Below are positions 7,259-14,899 of a DNA stretch of 33,023 bases, piece after piece. Position 1 is the first letter of the stretch. Every line of letters starts with the position of its first letter. Source of the stretch: Lachnospiraceae bacterium (GTDB lineage Bacteria > Bacillota_A > Clostridia > Lachnospirales > Lachnospiraceae). The position numbers and the translations under genes are program-made. The stretch is taken from contig JAGADM010000107.1 of NCBI GenBank assembly GCA_017613595.1, positions 1 through 33,023 of the forward strand. Direction: 5' to 3'. The notes below the pieces were generated by a model. The model was not told the DNA's origin. It did not search any database and saw only the letters and a program-made list of their open reading frames with translations.

Positions 7259-8914
7259 TTACTCCTTATTCTTGCCGGTCCACGAACGGATCGTAAAGAT
7301 ATTGGGTGTCTGCGTATCTTCGCAGTACACATGGATCCAGTCGCCGACACGGATCAGTACGAGCGACTCATCCTGGTTCAGATAACCTTTGTAAACCCGT
7401 CCGTCGGAACCCGTCACATATACGGTCGGAAGGTCTCCGACGGTGATCATGCGCACGTCGGTAACCTCAACCGTCAACGATTTCAGGTTGTCCGTCACTA
7501 CGGCGGTGATGCCGTCACGCTCTAAGAGCTTGCGGTAGGTGCTCATAGCCTCCTGCTGCGTCGCTCCGGTCGCAACCATCGAGTACTTCTCTACGTTAAC
7601 AAGGGCATACAGCTTAACGAGTCCGCCGCTGTCCTTCAGAACCATAATGTAGGTTGCCTGTCCGCCGACATTGATCAAGGACGGGAAGGAAGCCTGGTAG
7701 CCCTTCTCCTGCACTTCGCCCTCGGCGGCATGCATCGCGGAATATTCCTCCGCGCCGATTACAGGGTAGAATTTGTATTCGCCGGTACGTGCGTTGGCGA
7801 GAATGAAACCGATGTTGCTCTCGTCCTCGTTCACGCTCGTAACGCCGGTGAAATACCACACGTCGTCATCCAGTACGATGTAGCCGTAGTCGCTCGTCGC
7901 ACGCTTACAGTTCTTGTTACCGATCACGCTGTTCCAGAAACCGCCGGAAAGCGTGCCGTACCAGTTGTATTTTTCGCTGGCCAGGTCACCGTCAAATACG
8001 ATGTCGACCCAGCTCGGAACATCCTTCAGCGCGTACAGCTTGCTTGAGCCGTCGCACGGATTAAAGATGATGACCTCGTTCACGTCCATCGCGCCGAACA
8101 GTCCGGCGTGCGGAGTCTTACAGGAAACGATGTAGTAGGGATTGCCCTCATCGTCGATCTCAAAATAGTAATTGTGGAAGATCTTGGTCGGATACGCGAA
8201 CCGGAGCGCACGCTTCAGGTCCTTGCCGAAGTAAGCGCTGTCCACATACTTCATCGGTTTTGCCAGTTTAATGTACTCCGCCGTATTGTTGAGCGGGTCG
8301 ACCATTACGATGCCGGGAACGCCTTCGGAGCGGTTCTGGAACCACTTGAAGAAGTCCGCGTATTCAAGGTTTGCGACCTTCTTCGGCGTGTCGCGGTAGT
8401 TGATCTGCGAATAGGAATTGCTGATCACATACTGGGAAACGACTTCCGACAGGGAGCCGAGGGTACGGTTACCGATGATACTTGCCGAAGCCGTATCCAT
8501 CAAAGCGATGTTATTGACATTGGTCGTTTCGGGCATATCCTCTTTAAACGAAGCCGTCTGCACGTCGATCAGGCCGGCAAAGCGGCGGGCGTTGAAGAGT
8601 TTCGCGGACGAGATGCCGCCGATCACAAGCACCGCAACGATCGCGAGGATCAGATAGAACGGATATTTCACAAGCTTTCCGGCATTCTTCGTGTCGATGG
8701 TATTGCCCTTCGCGGTTGCGAAAACCGCCGCTGCGATGAACACGCCGCAGATGGAAAGAAGCCATCCCCAGAATCCCGAATTGTAAATGTTCAGCGCCGG
8801 CAGTATCAGATAAAACGATATCAGCCCGTACAAAACCGTGATGACGGAAGGGATGATCACCTTTCCCGCCTCACTCGGCTCGCGGTAGCGAACCGCTTTC
8901 TTCTCTTCACTCAT
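7259..8914 (-). CDS. Unrecognised membrane protein with large non-cytoplasmic or cytosolic domain
   Basis: A 551-residue protein I do not recognise. Three hydrophobic helices are visible at about residues 20-42, 48-68 and 84-104, followed by about 445 residues without another membrane segment. A charged N-terminus and an odd number of helices would place the large domain outside the membrane, though this is only prediction. The soluble part is rich in Tyr, Asp and Val and shows beta-like stretches such as TYIMVLKDSGGLVKLYALV, and an ending VRVGDWIHVYCED-like block that resembles a small beta-barrel. The ATG at 8914 has AAAGGAG seven bases upstream. It has one of the best promoters in the window and its stop overlaps a possible pepT start, so the two are co-transcribed. 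No function is proposed. Confidence 0.8.
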   Translation of the reverse strand: MSEEKKAVRYREPSEAGKVIIPSVITVLYGLISFYLILPALNIYNSGFWGWLLSICGVFIAAAVFATAKGNTIDTKNAGKLVKYPFYLILAIVAVLVIGGISSAKLFNARRFAGLIDVQTASFKEDMPETTNVNNIALMDTASASIIGNRTLGSLSEVVSQYVISNSYSQINYRDTPKKVANLEYADFFKWFQNRSEGVPGIVMVDPLNNTAEYIKLAKPMKYVDSAYFGKDLKRALRFAYPTKIFHNYYFEIDDEGNPYYIVSCKTPHAGLFGAMDVNEVIIFNPCDGSSKLYALKDVPSWVDIVFDGDLASEKYNWYGTLSGGFWNSVIGNKNCKRATSDYGYIVLDDDVWYFTGVTSVNEDESNIGFILANARTGEYKFYPVIGAEEYSAMHAAEGEVQEKGYQASFPSLINVGGQATYIMVLKDSGGLVKLYALVNVEKYSMVATGATQQEAMSTYRKLLERDGITAVVTDNLKSLTVEVTDVRMITVGDLPTVYVTGSDGRVYKGYLNQDESLVLIRVGDWIHVYCEDTQTPNIFTIRSWTGKNKE

Positions 8915-8966
8915 GGTTACTCTCCTTTATCAAAGAACCGTATTACGCGGTAGTTTACTGTCGCTC

Positions 8967-8995
8967 ATCATACCATATCCGCGCCAAAATGTCAA
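8967..8995 (-). promoter_or_regulatory. Near-consensus sigma-A promoter of the membrane protein-pepT operon
   Basis: On the minus strand: -35 TTGACA (8990-8995, consensus), 17-base spacer, -10 TATGAT (8967-8972) with TGG before it, so also an extended -10. Expected to be strong and constitutive unless repressed. Confidence 0.8.
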
Positions 8996-9018
8996 TAATA
9001 TTTACCACATTTTCCGTA

Positions 9019-9046
9019 AAATATGCCGCCAGGAAGCGGCATATTT
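9019..9046 (-). terminator. Terminator of the GH130 gene
   Basis: An 11-bp perfect stem (AAATATGCCGC at 9019-9029 with GCGGCATATTT at 9036-9046) and a 6-base loop, 38 bases past the GH130 stop. The T run on the minus strand is short, so termination may be moderate. Confidence 0.65.
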
Positions 9047-9083
9047 CACTCTGTCCTCTTTTCATTTTTACGCACGGGAAGGA

Positions 9084-10061
9084 TTACTCAGCGTTATCCT
9101 TAATAAACTTAACAAGCTCATCAACCTGGGCAAATGCGAGCGCTACGACCGTATCCGCGGCGCCGTAATAGATCGCGATGCGGCCGGTTGCGGCATCGGT
9201 CAGCGTTGCGCACGGGAAGCATACGTTCGGAACGTCTCCAACACACTCGTAGAGCGTCTCAGGATGAAGCAGGAACGGCTTGCAGCGGTACTTCACCTTC
9301 CAGGGCTCGTTCTTATCGAGAATGCATGCGCCGACCGAATAGATCAGGCCGTTGCAGGTCGTGCCGACACCGTGGAATAAAAGCAGCCAGCCTTCGTCAA
9401 TCTCGATCGGGATCGGGCCCGCACCGATCTTGGTCCATGCCCAGCCGCCGTGGTTCATCACATGATGATGGTAGCCCCAGTGCTCCATGTCCGGGCTCTC
9501 GGAAAGATAGATGTCGCCGAACGGGGTGTGTCCGTTGTCGGACGGACGCGAAAGCATCATGTATTTGCCGTTGATCTTACGAGGGAACAGTACGCCGTTT
9601 CGGTTGAACGGAAGGAACGCGTTCTGCAGCTGGATGAACTTCTTAAAATCGTAGGAATATGCCACGCCGATGGTCGGTCCGCAGTTGCCCTCGAACTGGT
9701 TGCACCACGTAACATAATAACGGTCTTCGATCAGGCATACGCGCGGGTCATAACCGCACGCAACACCGGTCTGCTCTCCCGCTTCGTTGTAGAGCGGCAG
9801 CGGATCGGGCTCGATGTCCCAGTGAAGGGCATCCTCGCTCTTTCCGAGGAACAGGTGCTGCTCCATCGCCTTGTTATCGCTTCGGAATACGCCGACAAAT
9901 GCCCCGTCCTTCGGGATTACGGCGCTGTTGAATACACTGTTCGCGGACGGGATCGCATGGCGGCCGATGATCGGATTGTCCGAATAACGCCAGATCACAT
10001 CCGTACATCCCGCAGGCTTCTCCTGCCACGGAATATTGGGAAGATTGTTTCCGATGATCAT
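9084..10061 (-). CDS. GH130 family glycoside phosphorylase (beta-mannoside phosphorylase type)
   Basis: Five-bladed beta-propeller enzyme of family GH130, whose members cleave beta-1,4-mannosyl linkages with phosphate to release mannose 1-phosphate. At 325 residues it has the usual length. Motifs: VFRSDN (58-63), the proton-donor aspartate D105 in [44 protein letters not shown] and YYGAADT near the end. No signal peptide, so cytoplasmic, acting on imported mannosides. The assignment to mannooligosaccharide phosphorylase rather than mannosylglucose phosphorylase is not secure from sequence alone. The ATG at 10061 has AAAGGAG six bases upstream. It is divergent from an AraC regulator that probably controls it; no transporter lies in the window. 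Confidence 0.9.
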   Translation of the reverse strand: MIIGNNLPNIPWQEKPAGCTDVIWRYSDNPIIGRHAIPSANSVFNSAVIPKDGAFVGVFRSDNKAMEQHLFLGKSEDALHWDIEPDPLPLYNEAGEQTGVACGYDPRVCLIEDRYYVTWCNQFEGNCGPTIGVAYSYDFKKFIQLQNAFLPFNRNGVLFPRKINGKYMMLSRPSDNGHTPFGDIYLSESPDMEHWGYHHHVMNHGGWAWTKIGAGPIPIEIDEGWLLLFHGVGTTCNGLIYSVGACILDKNEPWKVKYRCKPFLLHPETLYECVGDVPNVCFPCATLTDAATGRIAIYYGAADTVVALAFAQVDELVKFIKDNAE

Positions 10062-10096
10062 GGTTTTCTCCTTTACGCTTATGTATGGGCCGGATT

Positions 10097-10124
10097 ATTG
10101 TACGCTTCTGATTCCGGCCGTTAA
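10097..10124 (-). promoter_or_regulatory. Promoter of the GH130 gene
   Basis: On the minus strand: -35 TTAACG (10119-10124), 16-base spacer, -10 TACAAT (10097-10102), 36 bases before the start codon. The -10 is good and the -35 partial, consistent with an activator-dependent promoter. Confidence 0.5.
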
Positions 10125-10164
10125 CCTCTTTGTGATTTCACTATAGCATTTTCCGCATTTCACT

Positions 10165-10172
10165 GCTATAAT
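10165..10172 (+). promoter_or_regulatory. Extended -10 promoter of the AraC gene
   Basis: GCTATAAT preceded by T gives TGC-TATAAT, a perfect extended -10 (TATAAT at 10167-10172). It implies a leader of about 85 bases before the ATG at 10264. Confidence 0.6.
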
Positions 10173-10234
10173 AACTTCTGTAAAAAATCGTACAAATCTA
10201 TCCTGCCTGGATGCGGCGGGATGCTCTCGCGGAA

Positions 10235-10256
10235 GCAGGAACCGCGAAATTCCTGC
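10235..10256 (+). promoter_or_regulatory. Hairpin in the araC-type leader just before the start codon
   Basis: GCAGGAA (10235-10241) pairs with TTCCTGC (10250-10256) around an 8-base loop. It includes the only GGA-like element near the ATG, so it could limit ribosome access. Alternatively the inverted repeat is a protein-binding site. Confidence 0.4.
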
Positions 10257-10263
10257 AGATACC

Positions 10264-11139
10264 ATGCCGCAATTATACGAACCGATTGATACGTTAAATA
10301 CGCCGTATGACGCCTTCTGGGCCGACAGCCGCAACGTGAACGACCCGCCGCGTACGCACTGGCACTATTATATTGAGCTGATCTATGTGGAAGACGGGAC
10401 GCTGCAGGCGGACTATGACCGCAGGCGTACGATTCTGCACCCCGGGGATCTCGCGGTCTTCTATCCGAAGCAGATTCACACGCTGACACCCGACGCGGCG
10501 CACTCCTACCGCTACGGCGTCATCAAATTCGATATCGGACGGCTCACGCAGTCCTCCGTCTATACGCCGAAGCTCCGGACGATCCTTGAGGCCGCGAAGA
10601 ACACACCCGATATCCTTCCGGTCGTTTCCGCCGACGAACTGAGCCCGGGACAGGCCGGAAACGCGTTTCACACCGTAATCGAAGAACTCGGGAACCGTAA
10701 CTACGGCTACGATATGATCGTACAGAGCGTCCTCTCTTCACTCCTCGTCTCCGTAATCCGCGTTTTCAAAGACCGCGGACTAAACGTAAGCGTACAGCAC
10801 AGCGCTCCGGAGGAGGCAAGCATCGATTCGGTGACCGAATATATCGACGCGCATTCGGCGGAGCCTCTCCGGGTGGAGGACCTTGCGAAACGGTGCGGCA
10901 TGTCCTATTCGTATTTTGCGCGGACGTTCCGCCGCATGTACGGACGAGGCTGCCGGGAGTATATCGAATTTGTCCGCGTCTGCAAAGCCGAGGATCTGCT
11001 GCTGTTTACGGATTACGACCTGACCTATATCAGCCAGGAGACGGGTTTCTCCGACTGCAGCCACCTGATCAAAACGTTTAAGAAATGGAAAAACGAAACC
11101 CCGAAACAGTTTCGGCTGCGCCGCAACTCTCCGGGGTAA
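10264..11139 (+). CDS. AraC family transcriptional regulator
   Basis: A 291-residue regulator with an N-terminal cupin sensor domain (about residues 20-110; HWHYYIELIYVEDG and HPGDLAVFYPKQIH are typical AraC-binding cupin strands) and a C-terminal pair of helix-turn-helix motifs (about 185-288). The second HTH carries the hallmark ISQETGFSDCSHLIKTFKKW followed by TPKQFR. The cupin pocket with several histidines suggests a sugar ligand. It is divergent from the GH130 gene with a 202-base shared control region, so regulation of mannoside use is the likely job. The ATG at 10264 lacks a good ribosome binding site and lies 7 bases after a hairpin; no better in-frame start is seen upstream. Confidence 0.93.
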   Translation: MPQLYEPIDTLNTPYDAFWADSRNVNDPPRTHWHYYIELIYVEDGTLQADYDRRRTILHPGDLAVFYPKQIHTLTPDAAHSYRYGVIKFDIGRLTQSSVYTPKLRTILEAAKNTPDILPVVSADELSPGQAGNAFHTVIEELGNRNYGYDMIVQSVLSSLLVSVIRVFKDRGLNVSVQHSAPEEASIDSVTEYIDAHSAEPLRVEDLAKRCGMSYSYFARTFRRMYGRGCREYIEFVRVCKAEDLLLFTDYDLTYISQETGFSDCSHLIKTFKKWKNETPKQFRLRRNSPG

Positions 11140-11166
11140 TATCCGTTTTATGAATTGTAATAAGCT

Positions 11167-12258
11167 CTACTCTGTTACGGAAGCGTCCGCGATAAATGCG
11201 AGCGCTTTTTCCATTTGTTTACTGTACGTAAGGAAGTCCTTTCCGAACATCTGCTCCACGGTTGCGTTGTCCGCGTAACCGCCCTCTTCCTTTACGCCGG
11301 TAACGTACTCGTTATACTCTTCGACCGTCACCGTAATGCCTTCCGCTTCCGCGATCTTTTGAAGCACCATGAACTGCTTCACGGAACTGATCGCAAGGTC
11401 GCGGCTCCGCGCATACAGTTCCTCGGGCGAGGAATAAGAGGTATATGCCTTAAGGAACGCTGCGAGTTCCATGCCGCTCTGCGATGCGTAGCTCTCATAC
11501 GGAGTGATGAGGCGCAGATAATAATACTGGATATCCGCCTCGGGAATCTCGCCGAACGTCGATGACTCGACAACCTGATCGAGAAGTTTCAGATTGGCCT
11601 CCTCTTCAGCCTTTTCCTTCGCGTCCTTCTCGAGATTCTCCCTTACGAATGCGCGGAATTCCGCAGCGGTTGTGTAACCCCGGGAATTCTTCTTTACATA
11701 CTCGTCATCGATATCGTCCGACTTCTTACAGAAATAGTTGACGGTAACCTCGAACTGTACGGTCAGACCCGAAAGCGACGGATTATTCGTATAATTGTCG
11801 GGGAATGTGGCGTCTACCGTCACGGTATCACCCGGCTTCGTTCCGACCAGTCCGCTCTCGAAGCCTTCGATAAAGGAACCGGAGCCGATCTCCAGGTCAT
11901 AACCCTGCGCCGTTCCGCCCTCGAACGCTTCGCCGTTATTGCGGCCGATGAAATCGATATTTATGACATCGCCGTTCTGTACCGTATTGCCGTCCTTCGA
12001 CTCGTCATGCACATAATTCGGACGGATGCTTAAAAACTCCTGAATCTGCTGCCTGACGGTCTCATCGGAGATCGTAACCTTCTCTACCTTTCGGGCAAGT
12101 CCTTTGTACTGTCCGACGGTCACTTCCCCGGTACACGGGTGAAACGCCGCCGTAACGTCAGCCGATACCGTCGGCGTCGGCGTATCCTTCTTGCCGCAGC
12201 CCGCCATGAGCGCGGCAGCCAATATAAGGAAGAGGAAAACCCTCCTTCTGTTCTTCAA
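11167..12258 (-). CDS. Lipoprotein FKBP-type peptidyl-prolyl isomerase with trigger-factor-like C-terminus
   Basis: Predicted surface foldase of 363 residues. A basic start (KNRRR), a hydrophobic stretch and the lipobox MAGC with C21 mark a lipoprotein. Residues about 90-180 form an FKBP-type domain (NGDVINIDFIGRNNGEAFEGG, GSGSFIEGFESGLVGTKPGD). The rest is helical and resembles the trigger factor C-terminal chaperone arms (EFRAFVRENLEKDAKEKAEEEANLKLLDQVVE). So it looks like a trigger factor without its ribosome-binding domain, exported and anchored, possibly a functional counterpart of PrsA. The start is TTG at 12258, nine bases after GGAGG, five bases past the stop of the cyclase gene; a longer TTG start at 12279 would put the ribosome binding site inside the gene. 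Last gene of the cluster. Confidence 0.87.
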   Translation of the reverse strand: MKNRRRVFLFLILAAALMAGCGKKDTPTPTVSADVTAAFHPCTGEVTVGQYKGLARKVEKVTISDETVRQQIQEFLSIRPNYVHDESKDGNTVQNGDVINIDFIGRNNGEAFEGGTAQGYDLEIGSGSFIEGFESGLVGTKPGDTVTVDATFPDNYTNNPSLSGLTVQFEVTVNYFCKKSDDIDDEYVKKNSRGYTTAAEFRAFVRENLEKDAKEKAEEEANLKLLDQVVESSTFGEIPEADIQYYYLRLITPYESYASQSGMELAAFLKAYTSYSSPEELYARSRDLAISSVKQFMVLQKIAEAEGITVTVEEYNEYVTGVKEEGGYADNATVEQMFGKDFLTYSKQMEKALAFIADASVTE

Positions 12259-12263
12259 TCCTG

Positions 12264-13448
12264 TCAACCTCCTCCGCAAACCTGATTCTTGCCGTTGTGC
12301 TTTGCCTTATAAAGCAGTTTATCCGTAATCTGGAAGAACTCCTCGGCGTTCATGCGGTACGCGCCGCACTGGAACACACCGCAGCTGAACGTGATACTTC
12401 CGCTGTGCCAGTCGTAATGCGTATTCCGGAACGCTTCGAGAATGCCCTGCATAACCTGTTTCGCATCCTTCTCACGGGAATTCGGGAAGATAACCGCGAA
12501 TTCCTCGCCACCGTAACGGCACACGTAATTGTCGACGCCGCAGTGCTCCTGCATGATCTTCGCAAGCGTCAGAATGACTTCATCGCCGTTATCGTGACCA
12601 TAGGTGTCATTTACCTTCTTAAAGTCGTCAATATCCACTACCGCAAGCGTCAGCGGCTCATCGCCCTTCATCCGCACGCAGCGGTCAAGGAACTCATAGA
12701 ATGCGGTGTGGTTGTAAAGCCCCGTCATCTGGTCGCGCAGCAGCTGTTTTTCAAGCGCCATATTGTCCTTCTCATGTGACTGCAGCATCGTGTCCTTGCG
12801 CTGCAGCTGCATCAGCATCAGATAGCCGAACAGTCTCGCCATGGCCACCAGCAGAATACCTAAAATGATGTTCAGCCAGAGCACGTTGGTACGCGTACTT
12901 GTGGAAAGGTCAAGCAGCATGTCAGCATCAATTCCGTGCGTGGTAATCGTGTCGCTCTTGTCCGAAAGGCTCTTCGCGAGATCCTCCGCGTCGACAACGA
13001 TCTGTCCGCTCTTCGTCAATACCGAACTCGAAACGGTCAGCTGCAGGATACCGATCTGGCACAGCACATGCGTTACGCTGCAAAGCATCTTATCCTCAAA
13101 GACGGTCGACCAGAGTACCGGAACGACAAATACGGCAAGCAGTACCGGATAATCGTTATGCGCCGTAACAACTACCGTGCACACAATGACAAATCCGACT
13201 ACGCACGCGTAATTCATGAAGACCGGATTCATATTCGGGCTGTTGATGATGATCCCGATTGCAACCACAACCGACAGATTGATCGCAAGCGGAACATAGA
13301 AGTTGCTCACGCTGTAATCGTTCCAGAGCATGCCGGTCGGTTCCAGAACCTTGATGTACATAGCCAGTTCGGTAATCGCGATGATCACGGAACTGAGTGC
13401 TATGACGAGCAGAAATTGTTTTCTTGCTGCAGCAAATTTTTCTTCCAC
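12264..13448 (-). CDS. Membrane-bound GGDEF domain diguanylate cyclase
   Basis: A 394-residue protein that should make cyclic di-GMP from two GTP. Six or so transmembrane helices are visible: about 12-32, 52-70, 78-98, 101-118, perhaps 121-138, and 189-212. A non-cytoplasmic loop (about 140-188) could sense an external signal. A short coiled linker leads to the GGDEF domain (about 238-392) with DQMTGLYN, VDIDDFKKVNDTYGHDNGD and the active-site RYGGEEF (311-317). The product-inhibition site RxxD expected just before RYGGEEF reads GVDN, so feedback control through that site is probably absent. GTG start at 13448 behind GGGGGT. The gene lies 22 bases after mgtE. Confidence 0.93.
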   Translation of the reverse strand: MEEKFAAARKQFLLVIALSSVIIAITELAMYIKVLEPTGMLWNDYSVSNFYVPLAINLSVVVAIGIIINSPNMNPVFMNYACVVGFVIVCTVVVTAHNDYPVLLAVFVVPVLWSTVFEDKMLCSVTHVLCQIGILQLTVSSSVLTKSGQIVVDAEDLAKSLSDKSDTITTHGIDADMLLDLSTSTRTNVLWLNIILGILLVAMARLFGYLMLMQLQRKDTMLQSHEKDNMALEKQLLRDQMTGLYNHTAFYEFLDRCVRMKGDEPLTLAVVDIDDFKKVNDTYGHDNGDEVILTLAKIMQEHCGVDNYVCRYGGEEFAVIFPNSREKDAKQVMQGILEAFRNTHYDWHSGSITFSCGVFQCGAYRMNAEEFFQITDKLLYKAKHNGKNQVCGGG

Positions 13449-13470
13449 AGGTTATTACCCCCAATATGCG

Positions 13471-14841
13471 TCACAATCGAAGGAACATCGTTGCAAACGC
13501 GAAATAAACGAGCAGTGAAACAGCGTCGACGATCGTGGTGATGAACGGACTCGCCATGACAGCCGGGTCAAATCCGAGCTTTGCGACGATCATCGGCAGC
13601 GTACAGCCGAGGAGCTTCGCGCAGAGCACGGTAATACAAAGCGTTAAACATACAACAAGCGCTACGGGTACGGTAATCTCACGATGCATGAGCAGCTTAT
13701 CCACAAGGAAAATCTTACCGAAGGTCACGACGCCGAGCGAAACCCCGCACAGGAACGCGACACGCATTTCCTTCCAGATAATTCTCATGATATCGGCAAA
13801 TTCGACTTCCCCCAAAGAAATCGCACGAATGATCGTAACACTTGCCTGGGAACCGGAATTACCGCCGGTATCCATCAGCATCGGAATGAACGCGGTCAGT
13901 ACGACCTGCACCCGCAGGGCATCCTCAAAGGAGGAAATGATCATTCCGGTGAAGGTTGCCGAAACCATCAGGAGAAGCAGCCAGATGATTCGGCTTCGCC
14001 AGAGCGAAAGCACCGGCGTTCTTAAGTAAGGCGTTTCGACGGGCGCCATAGCGTTCATCTTTGCGAAGTCCTCTTCCGCCTCATCCTGCATGACATCGAT
14101 AGCGTCATCGACGGTTACGATACCGACGAGACGGTTCTCTTCGTCCACAACCGGAAGCGCGAGCACGTCGTACTTACTGATGGTCGCCGCCACATCTTCC
14201 TTATCATCGAGCGTCTTCACGCTGATGACATTGTCCTGCATGATGTCCTTGATCTTCGCTTCGTAGTCGGACAGGAGCAGGTATTTGACCGTTACCATAC
14301 CGATCAGATGACTCCGATTATCGGTTACGTAACAGGTATAAATCGTTTCTTTATCGATGGCGACCTTACGGATCAGGGCAAATGCCTCGCGCACCGTCAT
14401 GTCCTCCTTCAGGCGGACAAACTCGGTCGTCATAATGCTTCCGGCACTGTCTTCCGGATACTTTAAAAGTTCATTGACCGTCTTGCGGTCCTCCGCGGAT
14501 GAGTTCGCGAGGATTCGTTTTACCACGTTGGCCGGCATCTCCTCAATCAGGTCAACCGTATCATCCATGTAAAGCTCATCCAGAACTTCACGAAGCTCCT
14601 TATCACTGAATGCCTCGATCAATACCTTCTGGAAATCGGGATCCAGTTCGACGAACACATCGGCCGCAAGTTCCTTCGGCAGGATACGGTACAGGATCGC
14701 GAACTGGTTCTTCGGGATTTCTTCGAACATCTCGGCGATATCGGCCGCCGGAACGTCCATCAGCATCTTTCTGAGATCCGCATATTTCTTCTCATCCAGT
14801 AGCAGCTTTGCATTTTCCAGGGAAAAATCATCCAATTCCAT
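13471..14841 (-). CDS. mgtE: Magnesium transporter MgtE
   Basis: Mg2+-gated Mg2+ channel of 456 residues, the usual length. Domain order: N-terminal superhelical domain (1-130), two CBS domains (about 131-255), a connecting helix and five transmembrane helices (about 285-455). The pore signature MDTGGNSGSQ (323-332) and the final block DPAVMASPFITTIVDA are intact. The acidic residues between N and CBS domains that sense cytoplasmic Mg2+ are present as DEAEEDF and similar runs. ATG at 14841 with AGGAGG seven bases upstream. No M-box riboswitch fits in the 58-base gap upstream; a possible promoter lies there. It sits in a gene row with a diguanylate cyclase and an exported isomerase, with no obvious functional link. 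Confidence 0.96.
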   Translation of the reverse strand: MELDDFSLENAKLLLDEKKYADLRKMLMDVPAADIAEMFEEIPKNQFAILYRILPKELAADVFVELDPDFQKVLIEAFSDKELREVLDELYMDDTVDLIEEMPANVVKRILANSSAEDRKTVNELLKYPEDSAGSIMTTEFVRLKEDMTVREAFALIRKVAIDKETIYTCYVTDNRSHLIGMVTVKYLLLSDYEAKIKDIMQDNVISVKTLDDKEDVAATISKYDVLALPVVDEENRLVGIVTVDDAIDVMQDEAEEDFAKMNAMAPVETPYLRTPVLSLWRSRIIWLLLLMVSATFTGMIISSFEDALRVQVVLTAFIPMLMDTGGNSGSQASVTIIRAISLGEVEFADIMRIIWKEMRVAFLCGVSLGVVTFGKIFLVDKLLMHREITVPVALVVCLTLCITVLCAKLLGCTLPMIVAKLGFDPAVMASPFITTIVDAVSLLVYFAFATMFLRL

Positions 14842-14859
14842 GCTCTAACCTCCTGTCTC

Positions 14860-14889
14860 TTTATATTTCAGGCAGAGCGCAAACGGCAA
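14860..14889 (-). promoter_or_regulatory. Possible internal promoter before mgtE
   Basis: On the minus strand: -35 TTGCCG (14884-14889), 18-base spacer, -10 TATAAA (14860-14865), between the SGNH gene and mgtE. It would let the mgtE end of the cluster be expressed apart from glgB. Confidence 0.4.
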
Positions 14890-14899
14890 TCGTCCCGGC

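Noticed and set aside
14842..14899. M-box magnesium riboswitch before mgtE
   Set aside because: The gap is 58 bases, far shorter than an M-box, and no terminator hairpin is present.
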